DNA from: Solwaraspora sp. WMMD406
GTDB taxonomy: Bacteria; Actinomycetota; Actinomycetes; Mycobacteriales; Micromonosporaceae
Assembly: GCF_029626025.1 (NCBI RefSeq)
Contig: NZ_JARUBF010000001.1
Location: forward strand, 744,001-808,000
Length of the DNA: 64,000 nucleotides
Reading direction: 5' to 3'
The notes under the pieces: model-generated
What the model was told of the DNA's origin: nothing
Database searches by the model: none
Seen by the model: the letters and a program-made list of their open reading frames with translations, nothing else
Program-made: the position numbers and the translations under genes
In this document: positions 32,297 to 41,083 of the stretch, one piece after another
Layout of the letters: each line of letters begins with the position of its first letter
Position numbering within the stretch: position 1 is the stretch's first letter

Positions 32297-33382
32297 TCAG
32301 GCAGACGCGATCAGCGGCGTTGGTAACGCCCGTAGATGAGCGGCGACTGCGTCGGTGAACTCCTGAGTGTCGGCGGTGCCGCCGAGGTCCCGGGTCCGTA
32401 CGCCGGCGGCGAGGCAGGATTCGAACGCGGCGACGAGTTCGGCGGCCGCGGCCGGCTCACCGAGGTGTTCCAGCATCAGCGCGCCGGCCCACATCTGCCC
32501 GACGGGGTTCGCGACGCCCTGACCGGCGATGTCCGGGGCGGAGCCGTGCACCGGCTCGAACATCGACGGGAACACCCGCTCGGGGTTGAGGTTGGCGCTC
32601 GGCGCGATGCCGATCGATCCGGCGGCGGCACCGGCCAGATCAGACAGGATGTCGCCGAACAGGTTGGACGCGACGATCACATCGAACGACGCCGGGTCGC
32701 GGACGAGTTTGGCGGCGAGCGCGTCGACAAGTTCCTTGTCGAGCCGTACGCCGGGCACCTCACGCAGAGTCTGCTCGACGACCTCGTCCCAGAACGGCAT
32801 GGTGTGGATGATGCCGTTCGACTTGGTCGCGGAGGTGACCAGCCCGCGGCGGCGGGCGGCGAGCTCCCCGGCGAACCTGGCGACCCGCTCCACCCCGATG
32901 CGGGTGAATATCGTCTGCTGGACCGCGGCCTCGCGGGCGTCGCCGGGATAGATCCGACCGCCGACGGTGCTGTACTCGCCCTCGACGTTCTCTCGCACGA
33001 TGACGAGATCGATGTCGCCGGCGTCGACCACGCGGGTGGGGACGCTGACCAATGAGCGGACCGGTCGTAGGTTGACGTACTGGTCGAAGTGACGCCGGAT
33101 CGGGATGAGCAGCCCCCACAACGTTTCGGCGTCGGGGATCTCCGGGTCACCGACGGCGCCGAGGAAGATCGCGTGGTGGCCGCGAAGCTGATCGATGCCG
33201 TCGACCGGCATCATCCGGCCGTGCTGACGGAAGTGGGCGGAACCCCAGGGGTACGTTTGCCAGTCGACGGTGTAGCCGTGCCGTGCGGCGATCACGTCGA
33301 GGCAGGTGATCGCCGCCGGCACCACCTCCTGACCGATCCCGTCGCCGGCAATGACGGCGATGTCGTATCGGCGCGACGTCAC
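32297..33382 (-). CDS. Beta-decarboxylating dehydrogenase (tartrate/D-malate dehydrogenase type)
   Basis: 361 residues from a GTG at 33382 that overlaps the gntR stop (GTGA). NAD motif IAVIAGDGIGQEVVPAA; substrate arginines around YVNLRPVRSL; catalytic tyrosine in RENVEGEYST; catalytic lysine in SATKSNGIIHTM; metal aspartates in ASNLFGDILSDLAG; EPVHGSAPDIAGQGVANPVG. The LLIPIRRHFDQY stretch and the substrate loop favour the tartrate dehydrogenase/D-malate group over isopropylmalate or isocitrate dehydrogenases. It oxidises a 2-hydroxy acid with a beta-carboxylate and releases CO2. It is co-transcribed with the GntR regulator. Confidence 0.9.
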   Translation of the reverse strand: MTSRRYDIAVIAGDGIGQEVVPAAITCLDVIAARHGYTVDWQTYPWGSAHFRQHGRMMPVDGIDQLRGHHAIFLGAVGDPEIPDAETLWGLLIPIRRHFDQYVNLRPVRSLVSVPTRVVDAGDIDLVIVRENVEGEYSTVGGRIYPGDAREAAVQQTIFTRIGVERVARFAGELAARRRGLVTSATKSNGIIHTMPFWDEVVEQTLREVPGVRLDKELVDALAAKLVRDPASFDVIVASNLFGDILSDLAGAAAGSIGIAPSANLNPERVFPSMFEPVHGSAPDIAGQGVANPVGQMWAGALMLEHLGEPAAAAELVAAFESCLAAGVRTRDLGGTADTQEFTDAVAAHLRALPTPLIASA

Positions 33383-34062
33383 GCGGTCACCTTCTCTCTC
33401 GTCGGCGTGGTCGGTCGGACGTTGTGCTCGAGGAAGAACGCCTCCAGTTCGGCCGACGCGCCGAGTTTGTGGCGGAGTGCGACCTCGCTGGCGGCCTTGG
33501 CGTCCCGAGCCCGCAAGTGGCCGAGGATTTCCCTGTGTTCCTGCAGCGACACTTCGAACCGATGTGGCCGGAGCCGGAACAGGGCTTGGAATCCGATCTG
33601 CGCGCCTTCCAGATCGGCGAGGGTGTCGCACAGCACCTGGTTGCCGCTGGCCGTGTTGATCAGCCCGTGGAAGGTGCGGTTCATCTCCGCGTAGTTGACC
33701 GTGGACTGACTCGCCGCCGCGGTCTCCATCTCGGTGATCAGCGCATCCAGCTCGTCGAGCTGGCTCTCGGTGAGCAGGTTGGCCGCCAGGCCTGTGGCGA
33801 TGCTCTCCAGGTGACCACGGACGAACAGCGACTCGCGGATCGTCTGTGGGGAAAGCGTGACGACCCGGGCACCGGTGTACGGGATCATTTCCACGAGTCC
33901 GTCGCGTTCCAGCATTCGGATCGCCTCGCGTACCGGGATCTCGCTGACGTCGTACTCGTGCGCGATGCGTCGCAGCACCAGCCGGTCGCCGGGCTGGTAG
34001 TCGCCGTCGATGATCCGGGTACGCAGAGACTGATAGAGCTCGGACGACTTGAGATTGGACAC
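33379..34062 (-). CDS. GntR-family regulator, FCD subfamily
   Basis: 227 residues. N-terminal winged helix (YQSLRTRIIDGDYQPGDRLV, YDVSEIPVREAIRMLERDGL) and an FCD effector domain with the metal/ligand residues in NYAEMNRTFHGLINTASGN and EHREILGHLRARD. FCD regulators usually sense organic acids. The recurrence of one 16-bp motif over its own -10 region and over the -10 regions of the two catabolic operons makes it the likely repressor of the whole island. Confidence 0.92.
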   Translation of the reverse strand: MSNLKSSELYQSLRTRIIDGDYQPGDRLVLRRIAHEYDVSEIPVREAIRMLERDGLVEMIPYTGARVVTLSPQTIRESLFVRGHLESIATGLAANLLTESQLDELDALITEMETAAASQSTVNYAEMNRTFHGLINTASGNQVLCDTLADLEGAQIGFQALFRLRPHRFEVSLQEHREILGHLRARDAKAASEVALRHKLGASAELEAFFLEHNVRPTTPTREKVTA

Positions 34063-34118
34063 TGCGGCCCCTCTCGGTAGCTGGTGGTTATACCGGGATG
34101 GCCGACGAGCACCGGCAC

Positions 34119-34134
34119 GTCAGATACTATACCA
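34119..34134 (+). promoter_or_regulatory. Operator site A (gntR promoter)
   Basis: GTCAGATACTATACCA. On the minus strand it contains TATAGT (34126-34131), a good -10 for gntR, so repressor binding would block its own transcription. It matches sites B and C at 12 of 16 positions. Confidence 0.6.
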
Positions 34135-34351
34135 TTTTTGCCTCGCTCTTCCGAGTCGGATGGTCGCCCGGTCGACGTGTGTGCGGCGTCACTCGTCGAT
34201 GTCCGCGTCGGGCAGGGCGTGCCGGTGGGCGATGTCGGTCCGCACGGACGCGGGGGTCGCCGACGGTCAACGGTCACCGCATGAAGCTGACGCACGGGTG
34301 GATGCCCAGCTCAGAGGGCTTGTGGTGGCGGCGGTATCGGTGACCGACTGG

Positions 34352-34391
34352 TTGCGGGCATGTTGCTGGGCTGCGTAATATCGTATATGAC
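34352..34391 (+). promoter_or_regulatory. Promoter of the hydrolase operon with operator site B
   Basis: -35 TTGCGG (34352-34357) and -10 TAATAT (34376-34381) with an 18-bp spacer. Site B is GTCATATACGATATTA read on the minus strand (34376-34391), exactly over the -10. The SD GAGGAG follows at 34400-34405. Confidence 0.6.
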
Positions 34392-34412
34392 GCCAACCTG
34401 AGGAGCCCACGC

Positions 34413-35345
34413 ATGTGCAATGACGACCTCTCCCCGTACGAGGCCGTGCCGCCCGCGTCGATGATCTCCATCGGCTACCCCGGGCCACGGCCGGATTTCC
34501 TGGCCGACGCTGTTGACCTGCACATCCACAGCGGCCCGGACGCGATCGACCGGATCGGCACCAGCATCGACATCGCCCGCGCGGCCGCTGCGGCCGGCAT
34601 GAAGGCGATCGTGCTCAAAGACCACCTCTTCCCGTCGTACACCAAGGCCGTCCTGACCGATCAGGTCGTCGACGGTCTGCGCGTCTTCGGCGGCATCACG
34701 ATGAACGGCACCGCCGGCGGCATCGCCGTACGCCCGGTGCTGGCCGCGCTCGCCGGCGGTGCCCGGGTCGTGATGTTCCCGACCTTCGACGGAATCCGGT
34801 ACGTCCAGAAGAAGAAGCCGGGCGCGATCCAGCTGCAACACTCGTTCGGCCAGCAGATCACCCCGATCCTCGCCGTCGAGGACGGCAAGGTCCTGCCGCA
34901 CACCGAGGACGTGCTCCAAGCGGTGAGCGACCACCCGCAGGTCATCCTCTCCGCCGGGCACCTCGGCCCGGAGGAAGCGATCCCGATCATGCGTCGGGCG
35001 GCCGAGCTGGGTATCGCCAACAAGGTCATCGAGCACCCCAACTCCAGCGACTGGTGGAGCCTCGACCACTACCAGCAGCTCGTCGACTGCGGCACGACGT
35101 TCAACATGTCCTACAACCCGTACCAGCCGATCATGGGTCGGCGGAACTTCGACGAACTCGTCGAGCTGATCGGCCGGGTCGGGGCGGAGAACTGCAACCT
35201 GATCACCGACGGCGGCCAGCCGTACAACCCGATGCCGGCCATCACCATGAACGTGCTCTGCGAGATGCTGTACTTCCAGGGCGTCGCACTCGACGACATC
35301 GTCGCGATGGCCAAGACCAACCCGGCCCGCCTGCTCGGACTGTGA
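34413..35345 (+). CDS. DUF6282-like amidohydrolase-fold metallohydrolase
   Basis: 310 residues; SD GAGGAG fixes the ATG at 34413. The metal-binding HxH is in VDLHIHSGPDAIDR; further likely ligands are KDHLFPS, SAGHLGPEEA and IEHPNSSDWW, arranged along a TIM-barrel as in the amidohydrolase/PHP superfamily. Closest to proteins annotated as DUF6282 (my recollection). The reaction is unknown; lactone, amide or ester hydrolysis, or decarboxylation, is possible. It is the first gene of a five-gene operon ending at the second dehydrogenase. Confidence 0.75.
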   Translation: MCNDDLSPYEAVPPASMISIGYPGPRPDFLADAVDLHIHSGPDAIDRIGTSIDIARAAAAAGMKAIVLKDHLFPSYTKAVLTDQVVDGLRVFGGITMNGTAGGIAVRPVLAALAGGARVVMFPTFDGIRYVQKKKPGAIQLQHSFGQQITPILAVEDGKVLPHTEDVLQAVSDHPQVILSAGHLGPEEAIPIMRRAAELGIANKVIEHPNSSDWWSLDHYQQLVDCGTTFNMSYNPYQPIMGRRNFDELVELIGRVGAENCNLITDGGQPYNPMPAITMNVLCEMLYFQGVALDDIVAMAKTNPARLLGL

Positions 35346-35357
35346 CGGGTCGACCTC

Positions 35358-36056
35358 ATGGATCTCGACGTTATCCGTACGAAGTTGGCCGGTATCGGCG
35401 TCGGCACGGTCGTGTACGTGCTGCAGCACGCCGGCCTCTACCACTGCTTCCTGCCGGTCCGGCCGGTCACCCCGGGTGCCCCCGGGTTCATCGGGGTGGC
35501 CCGGACGCTACGCACCGAGCCGATGCGGGAGGACGTGCTCGCCGTACGGCGGGCCGAACCCAAGTCCAGCGACCCGCACCGGATCGCCATCGACGAGATA
35601 TCGGCCGGCGAGGTACTGGTGGTGGCCGCCCGCGGCGAACTCGGCGCGGCCGTCCTCGGCGACCTGCTCGCCGCCCGGATCGCCAACCGAGGTGGTGCCG
35701 GCGTGGTCACCGACGGCTGCGTTCGTGACCTCCCCGGCATCCGCGACGTGGGGCTGCCGGTCTTCGCCGCCGGCGCGCACGCGGCGACGTTCCCGACCCG
35801 CCACGTCGCGATCGAGGTGAACGTCCCGGTGGGCTGCGCCGGCGTGTTGATCAACCCGGGTGACCTGTTGATCGGCGACGACGAGGGCGTCGCGGTGGTG
35901 CCAGCCGAGCGGGTGGACGACATCGTCGACGCTGCCGTCGAGCAGGAGTCGGTCGACGCCTTCTCGTTGTCCAAGATCCGCGAAGGCGTACCGCTCGCGG
36001 AGGCGTACCCCCTGTCACCGGCGCTGCGCGTCGAATACGAACGGCGATCATCATGA
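35358..36056 (+). CDS. RraA/HMG-aldolase family protein
   Basis: 232 residues. The family active-site signature DGCVRDLPGIRDVGLPVFAA contains the Arg-Asp pair used by class II pyruvate aldolases such as 4-hydroxy-4-methyl-2-oxoglutarate/4-carboxy-4-hydroxy-2-oxoadipate aldolase. NPGDLLIGDDEGVAVVPAER is the conserved C-terminal block. It most likely cleaves a 4-hydroxy-2-oxo acid to pyruvate plus a second oxo acid, or decarboxylates oxaloacetate. Its stop overlaps the next start (ATGA). Confidence 0.87.
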   Translation: MDLDVIRTKLAGIGVGTVVYVLQHAGLYHCFLPVRPVTPGAPGFIGVARTLRTEPMREDVLAVRRAEPKSSDPHRIAIDEISAGEVLVVAARGELGAAVLGDLLAARIANRGGAGVVTDGCVRDLPGIRDVGLPVFAAGAHAATFPTRHVAIEVNVPVGCAGVLINPGDLLIGDDEGVAVVPAERVDDIVDAAVEQESVDAFSLSKIREGVPLAEAYPLSPALRVEYERRSS

Positions 36057-36898
36057 CCCAGCTCGCGTCCTACCGGCTCGACGGACGGCCGGGGGTGGCG
36101 ATCGTCGACGGCGACGCCCTGCGGCCGCTTCCCGGCGTCACCTCGATGCTCGACGTCCTCGACTGGCCGGCGAGTCGACTGACCGCCGCTGCTTCGGCGG
36201 ACCCGGTCGCGATGGCCGACGTCGAACTCGTCGCACCCGTCCCCACCCCGTCGCGCAACATCTACTGCGTCGGCTGGAACTACCTCGCCCACTTCGAGGA
36301 GGGCCGGCACTCCCGTCCGGACGTGCAGCTGCCCAAACGGCCCACGATCTTCTCCAAGGCCCCGGGCACCGTCGTCGGACCGTACGACGACATCCCGGCG
36401 CACCCCGGGCTGACCGGTCAGCTTGACTGGGAAGTCGAGGTCGCGGTCGTCATCGGCACCGGAGGCACCGACATCGCGGAGGACTCCGCCCTGCGGCACG
36501 TCTTCGGCTACACGGTCGCCAACGACGTCACCGCCCGCAACATGCAGGCCGAGTACGGCGGGCAGTGGCTCAAGGGCAAGAGCCTGGACCAGACCTGCCC
36601 GATGGGTCCGGTGCTGGTCACCGCCGATGAGGTGGGCGACCCCCAGTCGCTCGACATCTCCTGCCGGGTCAACGGCCGTACGGTTCAGTCGGGCAACACC
36701 CGGCAGATGATCTTCCCGATCGCCCGGATCATCGCCGAGCTCTCGACCGGGCTGACCCTGTTGCCCGGAGACATCGTGCTGACCGGCACCCCGGAGGGCG
36801 TCGGCCACCAGCGCCGCCCCCCGGAGTACCTCTACCAGGGCGACGTGCTCGAAAGCGAGATCTCAGGTATCGGGGCCCTGCGTAACACGATCGTCTGA
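36053..36898 (+). CDS. Fumarylacetoacetate hydrolase (FAH) family protein
   Basis: 281 residues. NIYCVGWNYLAHFEEG, PTIFSKAPGTVVGP, then the metal ligands E-x-E in LDWEVEVAVVIG and Asp in YTVANDVTARNMQ; GKSLDQTCPMGPVLV and LLPGDIVLTGTPEGVG close the fold. All metal ligands are present. Family members hydrolyse acylpyruvates, decarboxylate oxaloacetate or 4-oxalocrotonate-like acids, or hydrate 2-oxopent-4-enoates; which applies here is not readable. Translationally coupled to the aldolase gene. Confidence 0.9.
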   Translation: MTQLASYRLDGRPGVAIVDGDALRPLPGVTSMLDVLDWPASRLTAAASADPVAMADVELVAPVPTPSRNIYCVGWNYLAHFEEGRHSRPDVQLPKRPTIFSKAPGTVVGPYDDIPAHPGLTGQLDWEVEVAVVIGTGGTDIAEDSALRHVFGYTVANDVTARNMQAEYGGQWLKGKSLDQTCPMGPVLVTADEVGDPQSLDISCRVNGRTVQSGNTRQMIFPIARIIAELSTGLTLLPGDIVLTGTPEGVGHQRRPPEYLYQGDVLESEISGIGALRNTIV

Positions 36899-36919
36899 GC
36901 TGATCGCGGACAGCCGGAC

Positions 36920-37825
36920 ATGACCCTGCCGATCGAAGTGGTGGCGTTGCTGGCCGCGTTCGCGTACGCGAGCAGCCAGGTGGTCAGCAAGTTGGCCACC
37001 CGGCACGGCGACGTGATGAGCGGCCTCGTGGTCAGCCTCGTCGCGGGCGCCGCCGCGCTGGGTGTGCTCTGCCTGGCCACCGTCGACTCGTGGCGGATCC
37101 CGGCATCGGCGGTGGTGCTGTTCGTCCTGGCGGGTGTCGCCGGTGCGGGGCTGGGTCGGCTGCTGATGATGCGAGCGGTTCGTGACGCCGGAGCGTCGGT
37201 GGCCTCACCGGTGTTGTCCAGCACCCAGCCGGTGGCGGCGACCGGGTTCGCCGTCGCGTTCCTCGGCGAACGGCCGACCGCCGGCCGGCTGTCGATGTTG
37301 GTCCTGGTGGTGGCCGGGTTGTGGCTCAGCGCCCGGGGCGGATCGGCCAACCGGGGGATCGCCGTCCTGCACACCGGGCCGGTCGATCTGGTCCGGCTGC
37401 TGATCTGGCCGGTGGCGGCTGGTGCGGCCCTGGCTACCTCCGACTTGCTGCGCAAGGCGGCACTGGACATCCACCCGGACGCGGCGCTCGGCGCCTTCCT
37501 CGGTGTCGCCACGGCGACTCTCGGGTGGCTACTGGTGACGGCGGTACGCGAACCGGGCGCGCTGCGACGCAGACCACCGGCGTACGGCTGGTTCGCGCTG
37601 CACGGCGTGCTGACCGCGCTCGCCGCGTTCCTGTTGTTTCTCGCGCTGCGGGTCGGGGATCTGTCGTTGGTCGCGCCGATCATCGCCGCGCAACCGGTGT
37701 TCGTGGTGATGATCGGCGCGGTCGTGCTGCGGAACCTGGAAGCGGTACGGACCGGCACCGTCGTCGGGGCGCTGATCGTGTTCGGCGGGATCGCCACGTC
37801 GTCGCTGATTGACGGCACCGGCTGA
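36920..37825 (+). CDS. DMT/EamA-family membrane transporter
   Basis: 301 residues in about ten hydrophobic helices arranged as two EamA halves (IEVVALLAAFAYASSQVVSK ... and GWFALHGVLTALAAFLLFLA ...). DMT proteins move metabolites, often amino or organic acids, in either direction. In this operon it may export an end product or overflow intermediate, or import substrate at low affinity. The stop codon lies at the start of the 21-bp repeat array. Confidence 0.85.
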   Translation: MTLPIEVVALLAAFAYASSQVVSKLATRHGDVMSGLVVSLVAGAAALGVLCLATVDSWRIPASAVVLFVLAGVAGAGLGRLLMMRAVRDAGASVASPVLSSTQPVAATGFAVAFLGERPTAGRLSMLVLVVAGLWLSARGGSANRGIAVLHTGPVDLVRLLIWPVAAGAALATSDLLRKAALDIHPDAALGAFLGVATATLGWLLVTAVREPGALRRRPPAYGWFALHGVLTALAAFLLFLALRVGDLSLVAPIIAAQPVFVVMIGAVVLRNLEAVRTGTVVGALIVFGGIATSSLIDGTG

Positions 37826-37892
37826 GCGACCGAGGGCACCGGCTGAGCGACCCAGGGCACCGGCTGAGCGACCCAGGGCACCGGCTGAGCGA
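37824..37892. repeat. 21-bp tandem repeat (about 3.3 copies) after the DMT gene
   Basis: Units at 37824-37844, 37845-37865 and 37866-37886 plus a 6-bp partial; the first differs by one base. Each contains GGGCACCGGCTGAGCGAC. The last codons and the stop of the DMT gene are part of the pattern (GGCACCGGCTGA), so the array grew out of the gene's 3' end. It lies between two genes of the operon. Confidence 0.95.
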
Positions 37893-37948
37893 GCACACCG
37901 GCGGTGGGAACCCGACCGGCGGTGAAGGCGGTAAGGAAGGAGAGGACC

Positions 37949-38989
37949 ATGACCTACGAGATATGCGTGATCGGGGGCGACGGCATCGGCCCGGAGGTGA
38001 CCGACTGCGCCGAACAGGTGCTGCGGGCCGCCGCAGGCATGCCCGGCGGACCGACTCTGCGGATCCGTCACGCACCGGCCGGGCTGGACTGCTACCGGCG
38101 TACCGGTGACCCACTGCCGGCCGAGACCCTGGCCGCGGCACGGTCCGCCGACGGCGTGCTGCTCGGTGCGCTCGACGTCGCCGGGGTGCCGACCGGGGTG
38201 CCGAATCCGCTGCGGAACCTGCGCCGAGGGCTGGAGTTGGTGGCCAGTCTGCGACCGTCGCGCAGCTTCCCGGGGGTGCCGGGAGCGAAGCCGGATGTCG
38301 ACTTGCTGATCGTGCGGGAGATAACCGAAGGGTTGTACTCCGGTCGGGAACGGCCGCTGGACGAGGAACTCGGTGCCGTCGCCGAACGGGTGGTCACCCG
38401 CCGAGCGTCGCTGCGTACGGCCGAGATCGCTTTCGAGCGGGCACGGTCACGGCGTCGCTCGGTGACCGCCGCGCACAAGATCAGCGCGTTGCGGCTGACC
38501 GACTCGGTGTTCCTCGACGCGGTGGCCGAGGTCGCCGACCGCTACCCGGACGTGGCGTACCAGACCCGCAACGTCGATGCCTGCGCGCTGGATCTGGTGC
38601 GTCATCCCGAGCAGTTCGACGTGATCGTGACGACCAACGCGTTCGGGGACATACTGTCCGATGTGGCCGCCGGGGTGACCGGCGGTATCGGGCTCGCCGC
38701 GTCTGGCTGTGTGGGCAACCGTTGGTCGTACTTCGAACCGGCGCACGGCACCGCGCCGCGGCGGGCCGGCCAGGCCCGGGCGAATCCGGTCGCGACGGTG
38801 CTGAGCGCGGCCATGCTGGTTCGCCAGCTCGGGGCGGCCGAGGTAGCGGAGCGGATCGAGCTGGCGGTCGCGGCGGTGCTCGCCGACGGACCGCGTACCA
38901 GTGACCTCGGTGGGTCGGCCGGCAGCCGGGAGATGACCGACGCGATCGTGGCCGCACTGGGCGTCGTAGCAGGTACACAGGGTCGCTGA
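37949..38989 (+). CDS. Second beta-decarboxylating dehydrogenase (isopropylmalate/isocitrate/tartrate family)
   Basis: 346 residues; the SD AAGGAGAG fixes the ATG at 37949. [20 protein letters not shown], arginines in [16 protein letters not shown], catalytic tyrosine in [10 protein letters not shown], lysine in [13 protein letters not shown], metal aspartates in [15 protein letters not shown], and [20 protein letters not shown]. Catalytic residues are complete, but the substrate loops differ from the paralogue at 32297-33382, so it probably acts on another step or substrate. It ends the first catabolic operon, 71 bp before the transporter operon. Confidence 0.88.
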   Translation: MTYEICVIGGDGIGPEVTDCAEQVLRAAAGMPGGPTLRIRHAPAGLDCYRRTGDPLPAETLAAARSADGVLLGALDVAGVPTGVPNPLRNLRRGLELVASLRPSRSFPGVPGAKPDVDLLIVREITEGLYSGRERPLDEELGAVAERVVTRRASLRTAEIAFERARSRRRSVTAAHKISALRLTDSVFLDAVAEVADRYPDVAYQTRNVDACALDLVRHPEQFDVIVTTNAFGDILSDVAAGVTGGIGLAASGCVGNRWSYFEPAHGTAPRRAGQARANPVATVLSAAMLVRQLGAAEVAERIELAVAAVLADGPRTSDLGGSAGSREMTDAIVAALGVVAGTQGR

Positions 38990-39025
38990 CCTGGGCCTAG
39001 ATTCAATTTTTACGAGCTGGTGTCA

Positions 39026-39058
39026 TTGAGATGACGGTTACGGTCATATACGATACGA
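39026..39058 (+). promoter_or_regulatory. Transporter-operon promoter with operator site C
   Basis: -35 TTGAGA (39026-39031), 17-bp spacer, -10 TACGAT (39049-39054), then ATG 6 nt later with no SD: a well-formed leaderless promoter. Site C, GTCATATACGATACGA (39043-39058), covers the -10 and shares 14 of 16 bases with site B. Confidence 0.7.
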
Positions 39059-39060
39059 AC

Positions 39061-39858
39061 ATGAGTGACAAGCTGGAAGGTCGATCCCTCGGCAAGACCT
39101 TCACCAGGCGGGACAGCTCGTTGACCGTCCTGGAGGATGTCTCCATCACGATCCGGCCCGGCGAGTTCGTCAGCATCATCGGTGCCAGCGGGTGCGGCAA
39201 GACGACGCTGCTGCGCATGCTGCACGGCCTCATCGCGCCGACCACCGGCGAAGTACTCATCGACGGTGAGCGGATCGACGGGCCGACCCGAAAGCGGGGC
39301 TTCGTCCTGCAGCAAGCGAGCTTGCTGCCGTGGCGGACGGTCCTGGACAACGTTACCTTCGGAATGGAACTCGACCGGATACCCGGTGCCCAGGCCAAAG
39401 CCCGCGCACGGGACCTCATCAAGCTGGTGGGACTCACCGGCTTCGAATCGCACTATCCCTCGGAAATCTCCGGTGGTATGCAGCAGCGGGTCAACATCGC
39501 CCGCGCGCTGGCCATCGAACCCGACATCCTGTTCATGGACGAGCCGTTCGCGGCCGTCGACGCCCAGACCCGCGAGGTCATGCAGGCAGAGCTGCTACGG
39601 ATCTGGGACATCGACCGCAAGACCGTGGTGTTCGTAACGCACCAACTCGATGAAGCCGTGTACCTGTCCGACCGGGTGATCGTCCTCGGTGCCCGGCCCG
39701 GCCGGGTCCGCGAAATCCTGACGATCGACCTTCCTCGCCCCCGTACGTTGGCGGTCAAGCGTTCACACGAATTCGCCGACTACGTCGACCGGGTCTGGAA
39801 GCTCATCGAGAACGAAGTGGTCTCCGGCGACGAAAGCCCTTCCGCGGCATCCGCCTAG
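39061..39858 (+). CDS. ABC importer ATP-binding protein (SsuB/TauB/NrtD type)
   Basis: 265 residues from the ATG at 39061 (MSDKLEGRSLGKTFTRRDSS). An in-frame ATG at 39031 lies inside the promoter and is rejected. Walker A GASGCGKTTLLRML, Q-loop VLQQASLLPWRT, signature EISGGMQQRVNIARAL, Walker B ILFMDEPFAAVD, switch VTHQLDEA. The TLPW-like Q-loop is characteristic of nitrate/sulfonate/taurine-type importers. It energises the two permeases downstream. Confidence 0.93.
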   Translation: MSDKLEGRSLGKTFTRRDSSLTVLEDVSITIRPGEFVSIIGASGCGKTTLLRMLHGLIAPTTGEVLIDGERIDGPTRKRGFVLQQASLLPWRTVLDNVTFGMELDRIPGAQAKARARDLIKLVGLTGFESHYPSEISGGMQQRVNIARALAIEPDILFMDEPFAAVDAQTREVMQAELLRIWDIDRKTVVFVTHQLDEAVYLSDRVIVLGARPGRVREILTIDLPRPRTLAVKRSHEFADYVDRVWKLIENEVVSGDESPSAASA

Positions 39859-39925
39859 CCATCCGACTACTCCGGCGTCACGCACCGTCCCCAGAACGTT
39901 CGACTGACTGAAAAGGAACAGTGGG

Positions 39926-41035
39926 ATGGATAAAGACACGTCTACTCAAGTGTGCCCGGGTAACCCCACCAACCGACGGCGACGACTCGGCTGGCGTGCC
40001 GCCACCGCCGCCCTGCTCAGCACAGCGTTGCTCCTGTCCGCGTGCGGCGGCGGCGGCGACAGCGGCTCGATCGCCGAGGAAGGCCGCGACGCGGTCCTCG
40101 AATCAGCCAAGGCACGGGACAAGACCTGGGTCGTCACCACCAGCGGACCCGGCGTCGTGGTCGACGGCAAGAGCCTCGACTTCACGGTCGCCAAGATGCC
40201 GACGGTACGGGCGGCCGAGGCGATGAAGGCCGACGGTTGGAACGTCGAGGCCCGCTTCATCGAGGCGAACGAGAGCGTCGTCCAGTCACTCGTCCAAGGT
40301 GAGTCCGACGCGATCAACGTAGCGCTACCGACAGTGCTCGCCGCCGTCGCCGGCGGGGTCCCGTTGCGGGTGTTCGGCGGCGGCTCCCGCTTCGGGTTCA
40401 CCATCGTCGGCCGCACGGACATCACCGGCCCGGAAGACCTCGACGGCAAGCGGATCGCCTATCAGGCACCGATCTCGGCCGGCACCCTCGCCGCCCGGCT
40501 ATGGGTGCTCGACGCCGACGTCGAACCGCAGTTCATCACCATGACCGGTTCCGCCGTACGGGTCGAAGCGCTGGTCGCCGGCGAACTCGACGCCACCGCG
40601 GTCTCCATTGGCTTCGACGAGGAAGTCACCGAGCAGGGCGAGCCGGGCGAGTTCGACGTCCTCTACCGCCCCCTGGACGAGTACCCGTTCCTGCTCGACA
40701 CCGTCCTGACGTACAACGAAGCCAGCTTCGACGACGAGACCAGAGTGTTCTTGGAGGAGTTCCAGCGGTACCACGCCGAGTCGGTACGGGAACTCGCCGA
40801 CAACCCGGCCGTACTCGACGAATGGTTGGCCTACCACGAGGTGACGACCTCGCCGAGTGCCGAGGTGCTGCTGTCACTGTTCTTCGACGACATGGGCGTC
40901 GCCGCCGAGACGGTCGACCAGCAGGTCGACCTCATGATCGAAACCGAACAGATCGAACCCGACGACGGCTTCCCGTCCGGATCGGAGCTGATCGACTCGT
41001 CGATCTGGCAGGTCGCCGAATCGATGATCGAGTAG
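39926..41035 (+). CDS. ABC importer substrate-binding lipoprotein (NMT1/SsuA-like)
   Basis: 369 residues. A lipoprotein signal peptide with lipobox LLLSACGGG (Cys near residue 40) is followed by an SsuA/NMT1-like bilobed fold (TISGPGVVV...KSLDFTVAKMPTVRAAEAM; SVVQSLVQGESDAINVALP; DGKRIAYQAPISAGTLAARL). Binds the imported substrate outside the membrane. The ligand is unknown; relatives bind sulfonates, nitrate, aromatic acids or hydroxymethylpyrimidine. An internal acidic stretch (TEQGEPGEFDVLYRPLDEY) is unremarkable. Confidence 0.9.
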   Translation: MDKDTSTQVCPGNPTNRRRRLGWRAATAALLSTALLLSACGGGGDSGSIAEEGRDAVLESAKARDKTWVVTTSGPGVVVDGKSLDFTVAKMPTVRAAEAMKADGWNVEARFIEANESVVQSLVQGESDAINVALPTVLAAVAGGVPLRVFGGGSRFGFTIVGRTDITGPEDLDGKRIAYQAPISAGTLAARLWVLDADVEPQFITMTGSAVRVEALVAGELDATAVSIGFDEEVTEQGEPGEFDVLYRPLDEYPFLLDTVLTYNEASFDDETRVFLEEFQRYHAESVRELADNPAVLDEWLAYHEVTTSPSAEVLLSLFFDDMGVAAETVDQQVDLMIETEQIEPDDGFPSGSELIDSSIWQVAESMIE

Positions 41036-41083
41036 TCCGCCACCTGCCCGCACCGCGTTGCCGGAAAGGAGAGCGAGCCGCAG

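Larger units (their letters stand above)
34063..34412. promoter_or_regulatory. Divergent regulatory region between gntR and the catabolic operon
   Basis: A 350-bp non-coding gap. It holds the gntR promoter with operator site A, the operon promoter with site B, and the operon SD. I see no gene in the rest, though the middle (34140-34340) contains a tetranucleotide-poor GC-rich stretch without clear structure. Confidence 0.7.

Noticed and set aside
39031-39060. Upstream ATG (39031) as the start of the ABC ATPase
   Set aside because: It lies between the -35 and -10 of a good promoter and inside the operator; no SD. The ATG at 39061 fits a leaderless start.
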